Position numbers and translations under genes: made by a program | Assembly (NCBI RefSeq): GCF_037154085.1 | Contig: NZ_JBANRM010000005.1 | Coordinates: 62,001-126,000 of the forward strand | Reading direction: 5' to 3' | DNA from: Andeanibacterium fulvum | GTDB taxonomy: Bacteria > Pseudomonadota > Alphaproteobacteria > Sphingomonadales > Sphingomonadaceae | Length of the DNA: 64,000 nt | Part shown: positions 1 to 8,277 of the stretch, piece after piece | How the letters are laid out: every line of letters starts with the position of its first letter | Position numbering within the stretch: position 1 is the stretch's first letter | Notes under the pieces: model-generated | Databases searched by the model: none | The model's input: only the letters and a program-made list of their open reading frames with translations | What the model was told of the DNA's origin: nothing

Positions 1-33
1 TGCCCTGCCGCGCGGCACGGGCATCATCCGCTT

Positions 34-1077
34 ATGCCGCGCCTTCTTTCCCAGCTTCCGGCCGCACGGCTTCTCGCCGCTGCGGCCGTTTGCTTTTCGC
101 TGGCACCTCTTCCCGCCCTCGCCAATGATTCCGAAGCGGAATGGGCCGTGGGCGGGCTGGCGCTGAAGGCCAACGATGCCGTCAGCATGGACCGCGAAGA
201 GCTGTTCATCTCGGCCGAGGAAGTGCGGGTAGACTACACCTACACCAATCATTCGGACGATCCGCAGACAGTGCTGGTGAGCTTCCCCCTGCCTGCCTTG
301 CCCGGACAGGACCAGGAATGGGTCGAATATGGCAGCTGGCCCGACTGGAGCCGGCTGGGCTTTTCCACCACCATCGACGGCAAGCCTGCCGAATGGCAGA
401 CAGTCGTCCGCGCCGTCGCAGGCGGGAAGGATGTGACCGCGCTGGTGGAGGCCGAAGGCTTCCCGCTGGAATGGTATCAGGATTACGATTTCGTCGAACG
501 GATCGCCGCCCTGCCCGAAGCCGAAGCGGGCCGCCTTGCGGCCAAGGGCCTGCTGGTGAAGGAAGAAGGCTGGGGCGGCAACGATTACGGCCCGGCCTGG
601 CAGGTGCAATGGCACATCACCCGCCAGCAGACCTTCCCCGCCCATGCGACGGTCAGTGTCTCGCATCGTTACACCCCGATCATCGGCGGATCGGTGGGTG
701 GGCTGCTCCATCAACTCGACGATCCGCAATGGGCGGACCAGAAGGCCCATTATCGCGAACGTTTCTGTACCGATGATGCCTTCCTGGCCGGCGTGAAGAA
801 ACGCCAGCGTGCCGAGCAAGCCAAGGCGGGCGAGGATTACAGCTATTATGGCGAGACCTGGATCGGCTACGTCCTTTCCAGCGGAGCCAATTGGCGCGGA
901 CCGATCAAGGATTTCCGTCTGGTGGTGGACAAGGGCCGCCCGGACAATCTGGTGAGCTTCTGCATGGATGGAGTGAAGAAGATCTCCCCCACGCAGTTCG
1001 AGATACGCAAGACCGGCTACGAGCCCGATCGCGATCTCGATATATTGATCGTCCAGTGGTACGAACCCGAAGAGTGA
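34..1077 (+). CDS. DUF4424-family exported protein
   Basis: This 347-residue protein looks exported. It has a short basic N-terminus and a hydrophobic stretch ending in an Ala-x-Ala type cleavage site near residue 30 (LPALA). The rest is hydrophilic and mostly beta-like, and I recognise it as DUF4424 by its overall pattern. No biochemical role is established for that family. There are Cys residues near 248 and 320, but no catalytic motif is apparent. The ATG start has no obvious Shine-Dalgarno sequence, and it lies only 33 bases into the window. The gene is separated by about 55 bases from a glycosyltransferase gene on the same strand, so the two could be cotranscribed, but nothing links them functionally. 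Confidence 0.8.
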   Translation: MPRLLSQLPAARLLAAAAVCFSLAPLPALANDSEAEWAVGGLALKANDAVSMDREELFISAEEVRVDYTYTNHSDDPQTVLVSFPLPALPGQDQEWVEYGSWPDWSRLGFSTTIDGKPAEWQTVVRAVAGGKDVTALVEAEGFPLEWYQDYDFVERIAALPEAEAGRLAAKGLLVKEEGWGGNDYGPAWQVQWHITRQQTFPAHATVSVSHRYTPIIGGSVGGLLHQLDDPQWADQKAHYRERFCTDDAFLAGVKKRQRAEQAKAGEDYSYYGETWIGYVLSSGANWRGPIKDFRLVVDKGRPDNLVSFCMDGVKKISPTQFEIRKTGYEPDRDLDILIVQWYEPEE

Positions 1078-1133
1078 ACAAGCCCCGCCCCGCCATTGCG
1101 GCACGTAAAAGCCGCCTCTAGAGCCCTCCCGGC

Positions 1134-2291
1134 ATGGACACTTCCCAGCTTCGCATTGCCCTGTTCAGCGGCAACTACAATATGGTGCGCGATGGCGCGA
1201 ACCAGGCGCTGAACCGGCTGGTCGGCTATCTGCTGCGCCAGGGCGCCGCCGTGCGCGTCTATTCCCCGGTGGTCGACAAGCCGGACTTCCCGCCCACGGG
1301 CGATCTGGTGGGGGTCGCTTCCTTCGCCATTCCGGGCCGCAGCGAATATCGCGTCGCCACGGGTCTCTCGCGCCAGAACCGGGAAGACCTTGCCAGTTTC
1401 GCGCCCAACGTGGTGCACATTGCCGCCCCCGATTTCGCCTGCCGTCAAGCCGCGAAATGGGCGCGCGACCGCAATATTCCGGTGCTTGCTTCGGTTCACA
1501 CACGGTTCGAGACCTATCCGCGCTATTACAAGCTCGGCTTCCTCGAGCCGACGGTGGAGAACTGGCTGCGCAAGCTCTATCGCCGCTGCGATGCCCTCGT
1601 CGCCCCGTCGCAGAGCATGGTGGACGTGCTGCACGAGCAGCGGATGAACGGCGATATCGGCATCTGGTCGCGCGGGGTGGATCGCACGATCTTCAACCCC
1701 GACGTGCGCGACCTTGCCTGGCGCCGCTCCTTCGGCATTGCTGATGACGAGGTGGCCGTGGGCTTCCTTGGCCGCCTGGTGATGGAAAAGGGGCTGGACG
1801 TCTTTGCCGACACAATTGCCGAACTCGAACAGCGCGGCGTGAAGCACAAAGTGCTGGTGGTGGGCGAAGGCCCGGCCCGCGGCTGGTTTGCCGAACGCGT
1901 CCCCGATGCCTGTTTCGCGGGCTTTCAGGCAGGCGCGGATCTGGGCCGCGCGGTGGCCAGCATGGACATGCTGTTCAACCCCTCCATCACTGAGACCTTC
2001 GGCAATGTCACGCTGGAGGCCATGGCCTGCCGCCTGCCGGTGGTCGCCGCGCGCGCCACGGGCAGCGACGTGCTGGTGGCGGACGGCGTCAGCGGGCGGC
2101 TCATCACGCCGGGAGACATCCCCGCCTATGCCGACGCGGTGCAGGCCTATGTGGAAAATTCTGAGTTGCGCACGCAGCACGGCGCCGCAGGGGAAGCACG
2201 CAGCCTCGATTTCGACTGGGACCGGATCAATCAGGCCGTGGCCGACACCTATATCAGGCTGATCGGCCAGCGGGCGGCGGGAAAGCGCTAG
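1134..2291 (+). CDS. GT4-family glycosyltransferase
   Basis: A 385-residue two-domain (GT-B) glycosyltransferase that probably transfers a sugar from a nucleotide-sugar donor to a lipid or glycan at the cytoplasmic face of the membrane. The N-terminal domain begins LRIALFSGNYN with the early Gly/Asn-rich acceptor loop. The second Rossmann domain begins near residue 208 (FLGRLVMEKGLDVF). The GT4 donor-binding E-x7-E signature lies in ETFGNVTLEAMA near residues 286-296. The length is normal for the family. The acceptor and donor cannot be read from the sequence. Related sphingomonad enzymes include lipid glycosyltransferases, but that is only an analogy. A second, more distant GT4 gene lies at the other end of the window. 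Confidence 0.9.
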   Translation: MDTSQLRIALFSGNYNMVRDGANQALNRLVGYLLRQGAAVRVYSPVVDKPDFPPTGDLVGVASFAIPGRSEYRVATGLSRQNREDLASFAPNVVHIAAPDFACRQAAKWARDRNIPVLASVHTRFETYPRYYKLGFLEPTVENWLRKLYRRCDALVAPSQSMVDVLHEQRMNGDIGIWSRGVDRTIFNPDVRDLAWRRSFGIADDEVAVGFLGRLVMEKGLDVFADTIAELEQRGVKHKVLVVGEGPARGWFAERVPDACFAGFQAGADLGRAVASMDMLFNPSITETFGNVTLEAMACRLPVVAARATGSDVLVADGVSGRLITPGDIPAYADAVQAYVENSELRTQHGAAGEARSLDFDWDRINQAVADTYIRLIGQRAAGKR

Positions 2292-2348
2292 GGTCCCGCC
2301 CGCCTCAGGCACTCCATCCGTTCGTCCTGAGCCCTAGTTGAGTGGCCC

Positions 2349-2681
2349 TTACTCATCCCGCCACTCGAAGGGCAAAGGCGCCTCGCGATGGGCGAAGCGG
2401 TCGAGATGGCTGGCAACCACGCCCTTCATCACGTCCCGCTGCTCGGCCACGCTCGCTTCGATCCGAACCTCCAGCGCATCTGCGCTGGCATCCATGGTGA
2501 CGAGCGCGTCACCGGGAAACGTCCCGGCGCGGCCTTCCGCCGGGAAGCGGATCGTGCCGTGTTCGGGCGTGAACTCCACTTCCAGGCTGTGGGACCAGTG
2601 CTTGCACAATTGCTGCAGATAGCGGCTGCCGCTGGCGGTCGGCACAATGGCAGTAGTCGCGGCGATTGCGGTCGAACTCAT
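2349..2681 (-). CDS. DUF2218 domain protein
   Basis: A 110-residue cytoplasmic protein matching DUF2218. The family core is visible as SRYLQQLCKHWSH followed by an acidic and beta-rich half (EVEFTPEHGTIRFP) and the C-terminal HLDRFAHREAPLPFEW. The start at 2681 is chosen because a GGAGG sequence lies five bases upstream. A longer TTG-initiated frame back to 2747 has no such site. The gene follows the PadR-type regulator on the same strand after about 60 bases, so the two probably form an operon. Elsewhere DUF2218 occurs alone or fused to siderophore-interacting ferric reductases (established domain architecture). No reductase gene is present here. Function is unknown; a role in iron or metal handling is an inference from this association. 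Confidence 0.85.
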   Translation of the reverse strand: MSSTAIAATTAIVPTASGSRYLQQLCKHWSHSLEVEFTPEHGTIRFPAEGRAGTFPGDALVTMDASADALEVRIEASVAEQRDVMKGVVASHLDRFAHREAPLPFEWRDE

Positions 2682-2743
2682 GATTGCCTCCATGGCTGGC
2701 ACCGGCACCAGATTATGGCGCCGGCGCAGCATTTCCAGTCGGT

Positions 2744-3415
2744 TCAAGCGCGCTCGATCCGCTTGGCCGCTTCGTCGATAATATCGACAATGGCCTGCAT
2801 CGTCTCCTTGTCGGGCTTGCCCGCAAAGACCCGATGCTTGAGCACGCCGCCGAAATTCATCAGCGCGCGCATCACTTCCGGCGAATGCTGGCGCTCGCCC
2901 GCATCGCCCAGTTCGGCAAGGCGCTTCAGCAGAGCTTCGACTTCTTCCGCGCGCTCGGCCAGTTCGGCCCGGCCCGCATCGGTTGCCTCGAAGGCCTTGC
3001 GGTTGCCCTCGCCATCGGCGCTTTCGGCAATCATGCCCTCGTCCGACAGCAGGGAAAGCGTGGGATAGAGCGTACCCGGGCTGGGCGAGTAAGTGCCGCC
3101 GGTCAGTTCTTCCAGCGCCTTCATCAGCTCATAACCGTGACGCGGTTCGTCGGCGATCAGCTTGAGCAGCACAAGGCGAAGCTCGCCCCCGGCAAACATC
3201 CGGCCACGCCGGCCCTTGCGCCCACTGCCGCCGAAGCCGCCACCGAATTCGTCCCAACCGAAGGCGCCGCCCCAGCTACCGCCAAATCCGCCGCGCCCCA
3301 TGGCCGCGAGCTTTTCCATCTTGCCCCACAGGGGCCCGCCCGGTCCGCCGCGCATACCACGATGGCGGCCATGGCGTTCGGAACGATCGCCGCAGCGACC
3401 AGTGTGATTATGCAT
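2744..3415 (-). CDS. PadR-family regulator, YqjI-like
   Basis: A 223-residue transcriptional regulator. Residues 1 to about 72 form a low-complexity Gly/Arg-rich extension with several His and one Cys. A PadR winged-helix domain follows (GELRLVLLKLIADEPRHGYELMKALEE, then YSPSPGTLYPTLSLLSDEG). The C-terminal helices include a coiled-coil dimerisation segment rich in Glu and Leu. The order of a metal-ligand-rich tail followed by the GELRL helix, and the C-terminus RALMNFGGVLKHRV, recalls Escherichia coli YqjI, a nickel-responsive PadR repressor of a ferric reductase gene. This is similarity by eye. The start at 3415 is preferred over 3436 because AAGGA lies seven bases upstream. A perfect 18-bp palindrome about 33 bases upstream is a plausible autoregulatory operator. 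Confidence 0.88.
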   Translation of the reverse strand: MHNHTGRCGDRSERHGRHRGMRGGPGGPLWGKMEKLAAMGRGGFGGSWGGAFGWDEFGGGFGGSGRKGRRGRMFAGGELRLVLLKLIADEPRHGYELMKALEELTGGTYSPSPGTLYPTLSLLSDEGMIAESADGEGNRKAFEATDAGRAELAERAEEVEALLKRLAELGDAGERQHSPEVMRALMNFGGVLKHRVFAGKPDKETMQAIVDIIDEAAKRIERA

Positions 3416-3447
3416 GTATGATTCCTTATTCTGCATATCTCGATAGC

Positions 3448-3465
3448 TCTAAGATATATCTTAGA
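3448..3465. promoter_or_regulatory. 18-bp perfect palindrome, candidate PadR operator
   Basis: The sequence TCTAAGATATATCTTAGA is an exact inverted repeat. It sits in the 105-base gap between the divergent PadR gene (start 3415) and rarA (start 3521). PadR-family dimers bind palindromic sites of about this size near their own promoters, and AT-rich sites containing ATATCT are typical. The surrounding DNA is GC-rich, so an 18-base perfect AT-rich palindrome is unlikely to be accidental. A possible additional half-site (ATATCTCGATAG) lies just to the left, at about 3435-3446. Confidence 0.6.
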
Positions 3466-3520
3466 TAGGACTTTGCAAGAGCCGATGCAAAATTCCTCCG
3501 CCCCGCCTATGGTGGGGCAA

Positions 3521-4840
3521 ATGTCCGACCTGTTTGCCGAAGACCTGCCGCCCGCCAACGCGCCCGACGCGCCGCGCGAGGACGCGCCCCTTGCCGACCG
3601 GCTGCGCCCCTCCACCCTTGCGGACGTGATCGGGCAGGAACATCTCACCGGGCCCGAAGGCGCCATCGGCCGCATGGTCTCCGCCGGACGGCTTTCCAGC
3701 ATGATCCTGTGGGGGCCGCCGGGCACCGGCAAGACCAGCATCGCCCGTCTGCTGGCCGACGCGGTGGGGATGCGCTTTGCCGCCGTCAGCGCAGTGTTTT
3801 CCGGCGTGGCGGACCTCAAGAAGGCCTTTGCCGAAGCGGAAGTGGCCGCCAAGGCCGGGCAGCGCACCCTGCTGTTCGTGGACGAAATCCACCGCTTCAA
3901 CCGCGCCCAGCAGGACGGCTTCCTGCCCTTCGTGGAGCGCGGCACGGTTACTCTGGTGGGCGCGACTACCGAGAATCCAAGCTTCGCCCTCAACGCCGCT
4001 CTGCTCAGCCGGGCGCAGGTGCTGATCCTGCACCGGCTGGATGCGGCGGCGCTCTCCGTCCTGCTCGCCCGCGCGGAGGAGCTGGAAGGCCCCCTGCCCC
4101 TTGCGCCCGAAGCGCGCGAGGCATTGGTGGCCAGCGCGGATGGCGACGGGCGCTTCCTGCTCAATCAGGCCGAAACGCTCTACGCCGCGAAGATACCCGA
4201 GCCGCTGGACCCGGCCGCGCTCGGCAAGTTCCTCCAGCGCCGCGTCGCCGTCTACGACAAGGATCGCGACGGGCACTACAACCTGATCTCAGCCCTGCAT
4301 AAATCCCTGCGAGGATCGGACCCGCAGGCCGCGCTCTATTACATGGCGCGTATGCTCACTGCGGGCGAAGAGCCGCTCTATGTGCTGCGCCGTCTCGTTC
4401 GCTTTGCCAGCGAGGATATCGGCCTCGCCGATCCGCAGGCGCTGACGCAGTGCCTCGCGGCCAAGGAAGCCTATGAGTTCCTCGGCAGCCCGGAAGGCGA
4501 AGTGGCGATCGTGCAGGCCTGCCTCTATCTCGCCACCGCGCCCAAATCGAATGCGGCCTACAAGGCACAGAAAGCCGCGTGGAAGAGCGCGAAGGAAACC
4601 GGCTCGCTCGCCCCGCCCGCCAATATCCTCAACGCGCCGACCAAGCTGATGAAGGATATCGGCTATGGCACGGGCTATACCTATGACCATGACACGGCAG
4701 AGGGCTTCTCGGGCGACGATTACTGGCCGGAAGGCATGGAGCCGCAGACCTATTACGAACCGGTCGAACGTGGGTTCGAGCGGCAGGTGATCGAACGGAT
4801 CGCCTATTGGAACAAGCTGCGCGCCCAGCGCGGCAAGTGA
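3521..4840 (+). CDS. rarA: Replication-associated recombination protein A
   Basis: A AAA+ ATPase of 439 residues (RarA/MgsA/WRNIP1 family). These proteins act at stalled or damaged replication forks and interact with single-strand-binding protein and the replisome. Walker A GPPGTGKTS is near residue 64, Walker B LLFVDEIHRFNRAQQ near 116, and sensor 1 GATTENPSF near 150. The C-terminal tetramerisation region carries the family-typical IGYGTGYTYDHD and ends in YWNKLRAQRGK. Starts further upstream exist (TTG 3473, ATG 3485 and 3509), but the family normally begins close to SDLFAEDLPP, and 439 residues matches the usual length. It is divergent from the PadR gene and lies 11 bases ahead of a lipoprotein gene. 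Confidence 0.93.
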   Translation: MSDLFAEDLPPANAPDAPREDAPLADRLRPSTLADVIGQEHLTGPEGAIGRMVSAGRLSSMILWGPPGTGKTSIARLLADAVGMRFAAVSAVFSGVADLKKAFAEAEVAAKAGQRTLLFVDEIHRFNRAQQDGFLPFVERGTVTLVGATTENPSFALNAALLSRAQVLILHRLDAAALSVLLARAEELEGPLPLAPEAREALVASADGDGRFLLNQAETLYAAKIPEPLDPAALGKFLQRRVAVYDKDRDGHYNLISALHKSLRGSDPQAALYYMARMLTAGEEPLYVLRRLVRFASEDIGLADPQALTQCLAAKEAYEFLGSPEGEVAIVQACLYLATAPKSNAAYKAQKAAWKSAKETGSLAPPANILNAPTKLMKDIGYGTGYTYDHDTAEGFSGDDYWPEGMEPQTYYEPVERGFERQVIERIAYWNKLRAQRGK

Positions 4841-4851
4841 GGAAGCTCGAC

Positions 4852-5607
4852 ATGAGCAAGGCAGACTTGCGCCGCAATGCCGGAATGCTTGCCGCAATCG
4901 CCCTGCTCGCGGGGTGCAGCGATGCCGGGGAAGCGGCTCCCTCCGCGCCTGCCACCCAGACAGCCGCAGCCGTAGCCGCCGCCGAGCCCGATCTCGCCGC
5001 CTGCCCGCCTTCCGAACTGACGGATGAGGACTATCGCGAGCGCAAGGCGCCCATCCCCATCCCGCCTGCCTTCGAAGGGCTGGTGAAATCGGACATGGAC
5101 CATTTCGCGGTCTCCACCGCCACTGGCCGCACCATCTGCGTGGACACCGGCTGGATGGAAGGGATCGAGGACGCGAAAGTCTCGCACGATCAGCGCTTCC
5201 TCGCCTTCGCCTGGGGCGGATATGAGGCGTTTGGCTATATCTTGGTGGACCGCAGCGGGAACGGGCAGGTGCTCGAAACCGGCACGGCACCGCTTTCCCC
5301 GCCTACCGGCACGCGCTTCGCCTCGGTCGATTTCAGCGAATCCGGTTTTGGCGGGTTCAACGCATTCGGCGTGTGGGATATCGAGCCTGTCGGCCTGCGC
5401 CAACTCGCCAAGGTGGAAGAAGGCGTGCCCTCGGGCGATTGGCGTCTGGAAGGCTGGGCTGGCGATGCCTGCGTGAATCTGTCCGTCCTGTTGAGTGAGG
5501 ACTATCCCGAGGACGTCGCCGATTACGATACGGCCCCGCGCGATCCGTGGCACGCGGCACAATCCGGCAAATGGGCGCTGAAGCCGGGCGCCTGCCCCGC
5601 CCAGTGA
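4852..5607 (+). CDS. Putative lipoprotein of unknown function
   Basis: A 251-residue protein with a lipoprotein signal: basic N-terminus, hydrophobic core, and lipobox LLAGC with Cys near residue 21, so it is predicted to be lipid-anchored in the envelope. The mature part starts with an Ala/Pro-rich linker. It then becomes a globular domain with scattered Cys residues and no motif I recognise. The start at 4852 is supported by GAGGA eight bases upstream; an in-frame start at 4807 would lie inside rarA. Its stop codon overlaps a GTG start of the next gene (GTGA), which suggests translational coupling. No function can be assigned. Confidence 0.75.
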   Translation: MSKADLRRNAGMLAAIALLAGCSDAGEAAPSAPATQTAAAVAAAEPDLAACPPSELTDEDYRERKAPIPIPPAFEGLVKSDMDHFAVSTATGRTICVDTGWMEGIEDAKVSHDQRFLAFAWGGYEAFGYILVDRSGNGQVLETGTAPLSPPTGTRFASVDFSESGFGGFNAFGVWDIEPVGLRQLAKVEEGVPSGDWRLEGWAGDACVNLSVLLSEDYPEDVADYDTAPRDPWHAAQSGKWALKPGACPAQ

Positions 5608-6482
5608 CTAGCTGCGTGACGCGCTTCAGCCATTTTGCCGCGCTCGACTGGTCCGGCGCGGCGGGGGAACGGCACCGGGGCATTGCCGTGGCGATCTGCT
5701 CTGCCGGCAACACAGCCCCGCAACTGGTGCGCCCCGGCCATCGCTGGTCCCGCGCCGAAGCGCTGGACTGGCTGGCAGTGCAGATGCCCGAAGGCACCCT
5801 TGCTGGGCTCGATCTCGGCATGTCGCTGCCTTTCGCGGATCGGGGCGCGTTCTTTCCCGGCTGGAGCGAAAGCCCGGCCGATGCCCGCGAACTATGGGCC
5901 CTGATCGACCGCATCTGCACCGGCGACCAGCATCTCGCCTCCTCCAGCTTCGTCGGCCATGAGCAAGCCCGCCGCTTCTTCCGCCACCGGGGCGAGGAAG
6001 GCGATCTGTTCGGCGGCGGAAGGGGCCGCTTCCGCGTGACCGAGCACGCCCAGCGCGAGGCGGGCTGTAACCCCTATTCCAACTTCAATCTGGTCGGCGC
6101 AGCGCAGGTCGGCAAATCGAGCCTTACGGGCATGCGCGTACTGCATCGGCTGGCAGGCCGCGTGCCGGTCTGGCCGGTCGATCCCCTGCCCGGAGGAACG
6201 GGTTCGGCGGTGGTGGAAATCTACACCTCGCTCGCCGCCATTCACGCGGGACGCCGCGCCGGCCGGACCAAGCTGCGGACAATCGAGGAACTGAACGAGG
6301 CCCTCTCCGCTCTCGACAGCCAGCCTGTGCCCGGCAGCGGGCCGGTGGCCGACCACATCAGCGACGCCCTGCTTACCGCCGCCTGGCTGCGCGAAGTGGC
6401 CCATCGCCCCGAATATTGGCACCCCGCGACCATGACGGAGGAAATCGCCCAAACCGAAGGCTGGACCTTCGGCGCACTTTAG
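5604..6482 (+). CDS. Hypothetical protein, DUF429/RNase H-fold-like
   Basis: A cytoplasmic protein of about 292 residues with no signal peptide or membrane segment. Three spaced acidic motifs resemble the layout of DUF429-type RNase H-fold predicted nucleases: FAALDWSGA near the N-terminus, GTLAGLDLGMSLPF in the first third, and VADHISDALLTAAWL near the C-terminus. This is a pattern match, not a confirmed family call. The GTG at 5604 overlaps the upstream lipoprotein stop (GTGA). A second GTG at 5616 is also possible. Frames starting at 5547 are less likely because they intrude further into the upstream gene. It precedes tRNA-Thr. Substrate and role are unknown. Confidence 0.7.
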   Translation: MTSCVTRFSHFAALDWSGAAGERHRGIAVAICSAGNTAPQLVRPGHRWSRAEALDWLAVQMPEGTLAGLDLGMSLPFADRGAFFPGWSESPADARELWALIDRICTGDQHLASSSFVGHEQARRFFRHRGEEGDLFGGGRGRFRVTEHAQREAGCNPYSNFNLVGAAQVGKSSLTGMRVLHRLAGRVPVWPVDPLPGGTGSAVVEIYTSLAAIHAGRRAGRTKLRTIEELNEALSALDSQPVPGSGPVADHISDALLTAAWLREVAHRPEYWHPATMTEEIAQTEGWTFGAL

Positions 6483-6523
6483 AGCAGAGGAGCGACGCAT
6501 AGGGCGCACCATCGGCGCCACGG

Positions 6524-6599
<76 letters not shown>

Positions 6600-6747
6600 T
6601 ATATTTCAACGACTTATACCTGGACTGGGCGACAGAAATTTCGCCCGGCATTCACCCTGTGCGTCACGGTCGCGGACTGTGCAGGAAGCGCCCTGCGCGG
6701 GCCCCTCCTTGGAAACGATCGCCCGTATTGCATTGGGAGGGAACTGG

Positions 6748-7023
6748 GTGAATGGGGCGCCTATGAAGAAACGGCGGCGGTATCTGACTGCGACCATGCC
6801 CGACGGCTATGTGAAAACCATCGGGCCGACGACCGACGGCTTTACTCACTACTGGCGAATTGTGGCAGAGCTTGAGAACGGCAAGACAGAGGTGTTCTGG
6901 GGGCACAGCCGTTCACTCGCCGAGGCTCGCCGCAAACGGGAGCCAGCCCAAGAGGCAGCGCGGACGCGAGGATGGAAGAGCTTCGCTTTCGAAATCGCCG
7001 AGCTTGTCGAAACGCCCGCCTGA
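6748..7023 (+). CDS. Small hypothetical protein
   Basis: A 91-residue basic and aromatic-rich protein beginning at a GTG with GGAGG seven bases upstream; an internal ATG at 6763 is an alternative start with no good ribosome site. It has a lysine/arginine-rich N-terminus (MKKRRRYLTATMPDG), two predicted beta strands with aromatic residues (HYWRIVAELENG, TEVFWGHS), and a C-terminal charged helix. It lacks signal peptide, membrane segment and recognisable domain. It is the first gene after tRNA-Thr and has no obvious partner. The existence of the gene rests on the ribosome site and plausible composition, so it is moderately supported. Confidence 0.45.
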   Translation: MNGAPMKKRRRYLTATMPDGYVKTIGPTTDGFTHYWRIVAELENGKTEVFWGHSRSLAEARRKREPAQEAARTRGWKSFAFEIAELVETPA

Positions 7024-7220
7024 CGTTCCGGGCCTCAAGCGCGGTCTTGGCTCCAGCGAAATGTGCTCTCGGAAAACCGCCGTTCCTTTCATCGGGCCAA
7101 GAACCGACTCGAATTGGCGACATAGCCAAAGGTCAATCGACCTCTTTGATGATGCCACACGTACATCTTGACTGCATTTGATCGCTACACCCTCTCTCGC
7201 CTGTGATAAGGCGCGCGAGA

Positions 7221-8276
7221 ATGAAGCTCACTCGAAAACAGATACTTGCCGCGGCGTTGATCGTGCTGGTTCTGGCCGGTGCCGGATACTGGATGCTTGC
7301 GCCGCGTGAACTCGAAGTGGCGGCGATCCGTATCGAGGCGAAACCAGCGACCCGTATTCTGGCTGTCAATGGCCGGATAAGGCCCCGGCTTCAGGTCGAT
7401 ATCCGTCCGTCCCTTGGCGGCGAGCTTGTCGCCTTGCCCTTCGATGTGGGCGACCGGGTTACGGAAGGGCAGGTTCTGGCCCGGATCGATGACGCGCCTG
7501 AAACCGCCGCGATCGCGGAAGCGGAGGCGTCGGTCCAGGCACAGCAGGCGACCCTGGCTCAGGCCCGGCGCGACCTTGCCCGTTTCGAGGCGCTGGGGCA
7601 GTTCGCCACGAAACGCGAGGTCGAGCAGCGACGCCTCGCGGTCGAAGAAGGCGCACGCGAACTCAGCAGGCGCCGGGCGAGCGTGGTGCAGGCGCGCGAA
7701 CAGCGCGACCGCCGGGTGCTGCGCGCGCCCTTTTCCGGGGTGATCATGGAGCGTCCGGTCGACCCGGGGCAGACGGTCGGCCTCGATAGCATCATTTACC
7801 GGCTGGCCGATCTGTCGCGACCGGAAGTGACCGTGGAAGTGGACGAGATCTATGCCACGGAGATCCGCCCCGGCATGGAGGCGCGGATCAGCCTGCCGGG
7901 GCAGGCGAGAGAGCTTCGGGCCGTTGTGGCCCATGTGGAGCCACGGGTCGATCCGGCAACCGGTGCGCGCGATGTGCGCCTCAGCCTTGTGGACCCGGTG
8001 GTGGATGCGCCCTCGGGCCTAACCGTTACCGTCAACCTCGTGATCGAACGGCGCGAAAGGGCAATCAGCGTCCCGCGAAGCGCCCTGATCCTGTCCGGCA
8101 GCGAGGCAAAAGCCAGAGTGATAGGCAATGATGGCGTAGTGAGCGAACGCCCGGTCCGCTTCATCGACTGGCCCGCGGAAGAAGTCATCGTCACGGGCGG
8201 AATCCGGGCTGGCGATCGCCTGCTGGCCGATCCGAACGCGGCTCAACCGGGCGAAAAGGTCAAGGTGGCTCGCTAG
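7221..8276 (+). CDS. HlyD/MacA-type periplasmic adaptor
   Basis: A 351-residue membrane-fusion protein. It has one N-terminal membrane anchor (about residues 8-28, ILAAALIVLVLAGAGYWML), a split lipoyl domain (GGELVALPFDVGDRVTEGQVLARID and the later LRAPFSGVIMERPVDPGQ), a coiled-coil hairpin between them, and beta-barrel and membrane-proximal domains ending ANAAQPGEKVKVAR. Such proteins bridge an inner-membrane pump to an outer-membrane channel. ATG 7221 with AAGG upstream is preferred over the in-frame GTG at 7203. One base after its stop lies a FtsX-type permease gene and then an ATPase gene, so this is the adaptor of a DevBCA/MacAB-like transporter. No TolC-type outer-membrane gene is adjacent, so it presumably uses a shared one. 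The substrate is unknown. Confidence 0.88.
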   Translation: MKLTRKQILAAALIVLVLAGAGYWMLAPRELEVAAIRIEAKPATRILAVNGRIRPRLQVDIRPSLGGELVALPFDVGDRVTEGQVLARIDDAPETAAIAEAEASVQAQQATLAQARRDLARFEALGQFATKREVEQRRLAVEEGARELSRRRASVVQAREQRDRRVLRAPFSGVIMERPVDPGQTVGLDSIIYRLADLSRPEVTVEVDEIYATEIRPGMEARISLPGQARELRAVVAHVEPRVDPATGARDVRLSLVDPVVDAPSGLTVTVNLVIERRERAISVPRSALILSGSEAKARVIGNDGVVSERPVRFIDWPAEEVIVTGGIRAGDRLLADPNAAQPGEKVKVAR

Positions 8277-8277
8277 A

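Noticed and set aside
7168..7196. Promoter with TTGACT at 7168 for the export cassette
   Set aside because: No acceptable -10 element at 16-18 bases spacing; only TACACC at 12 bases.
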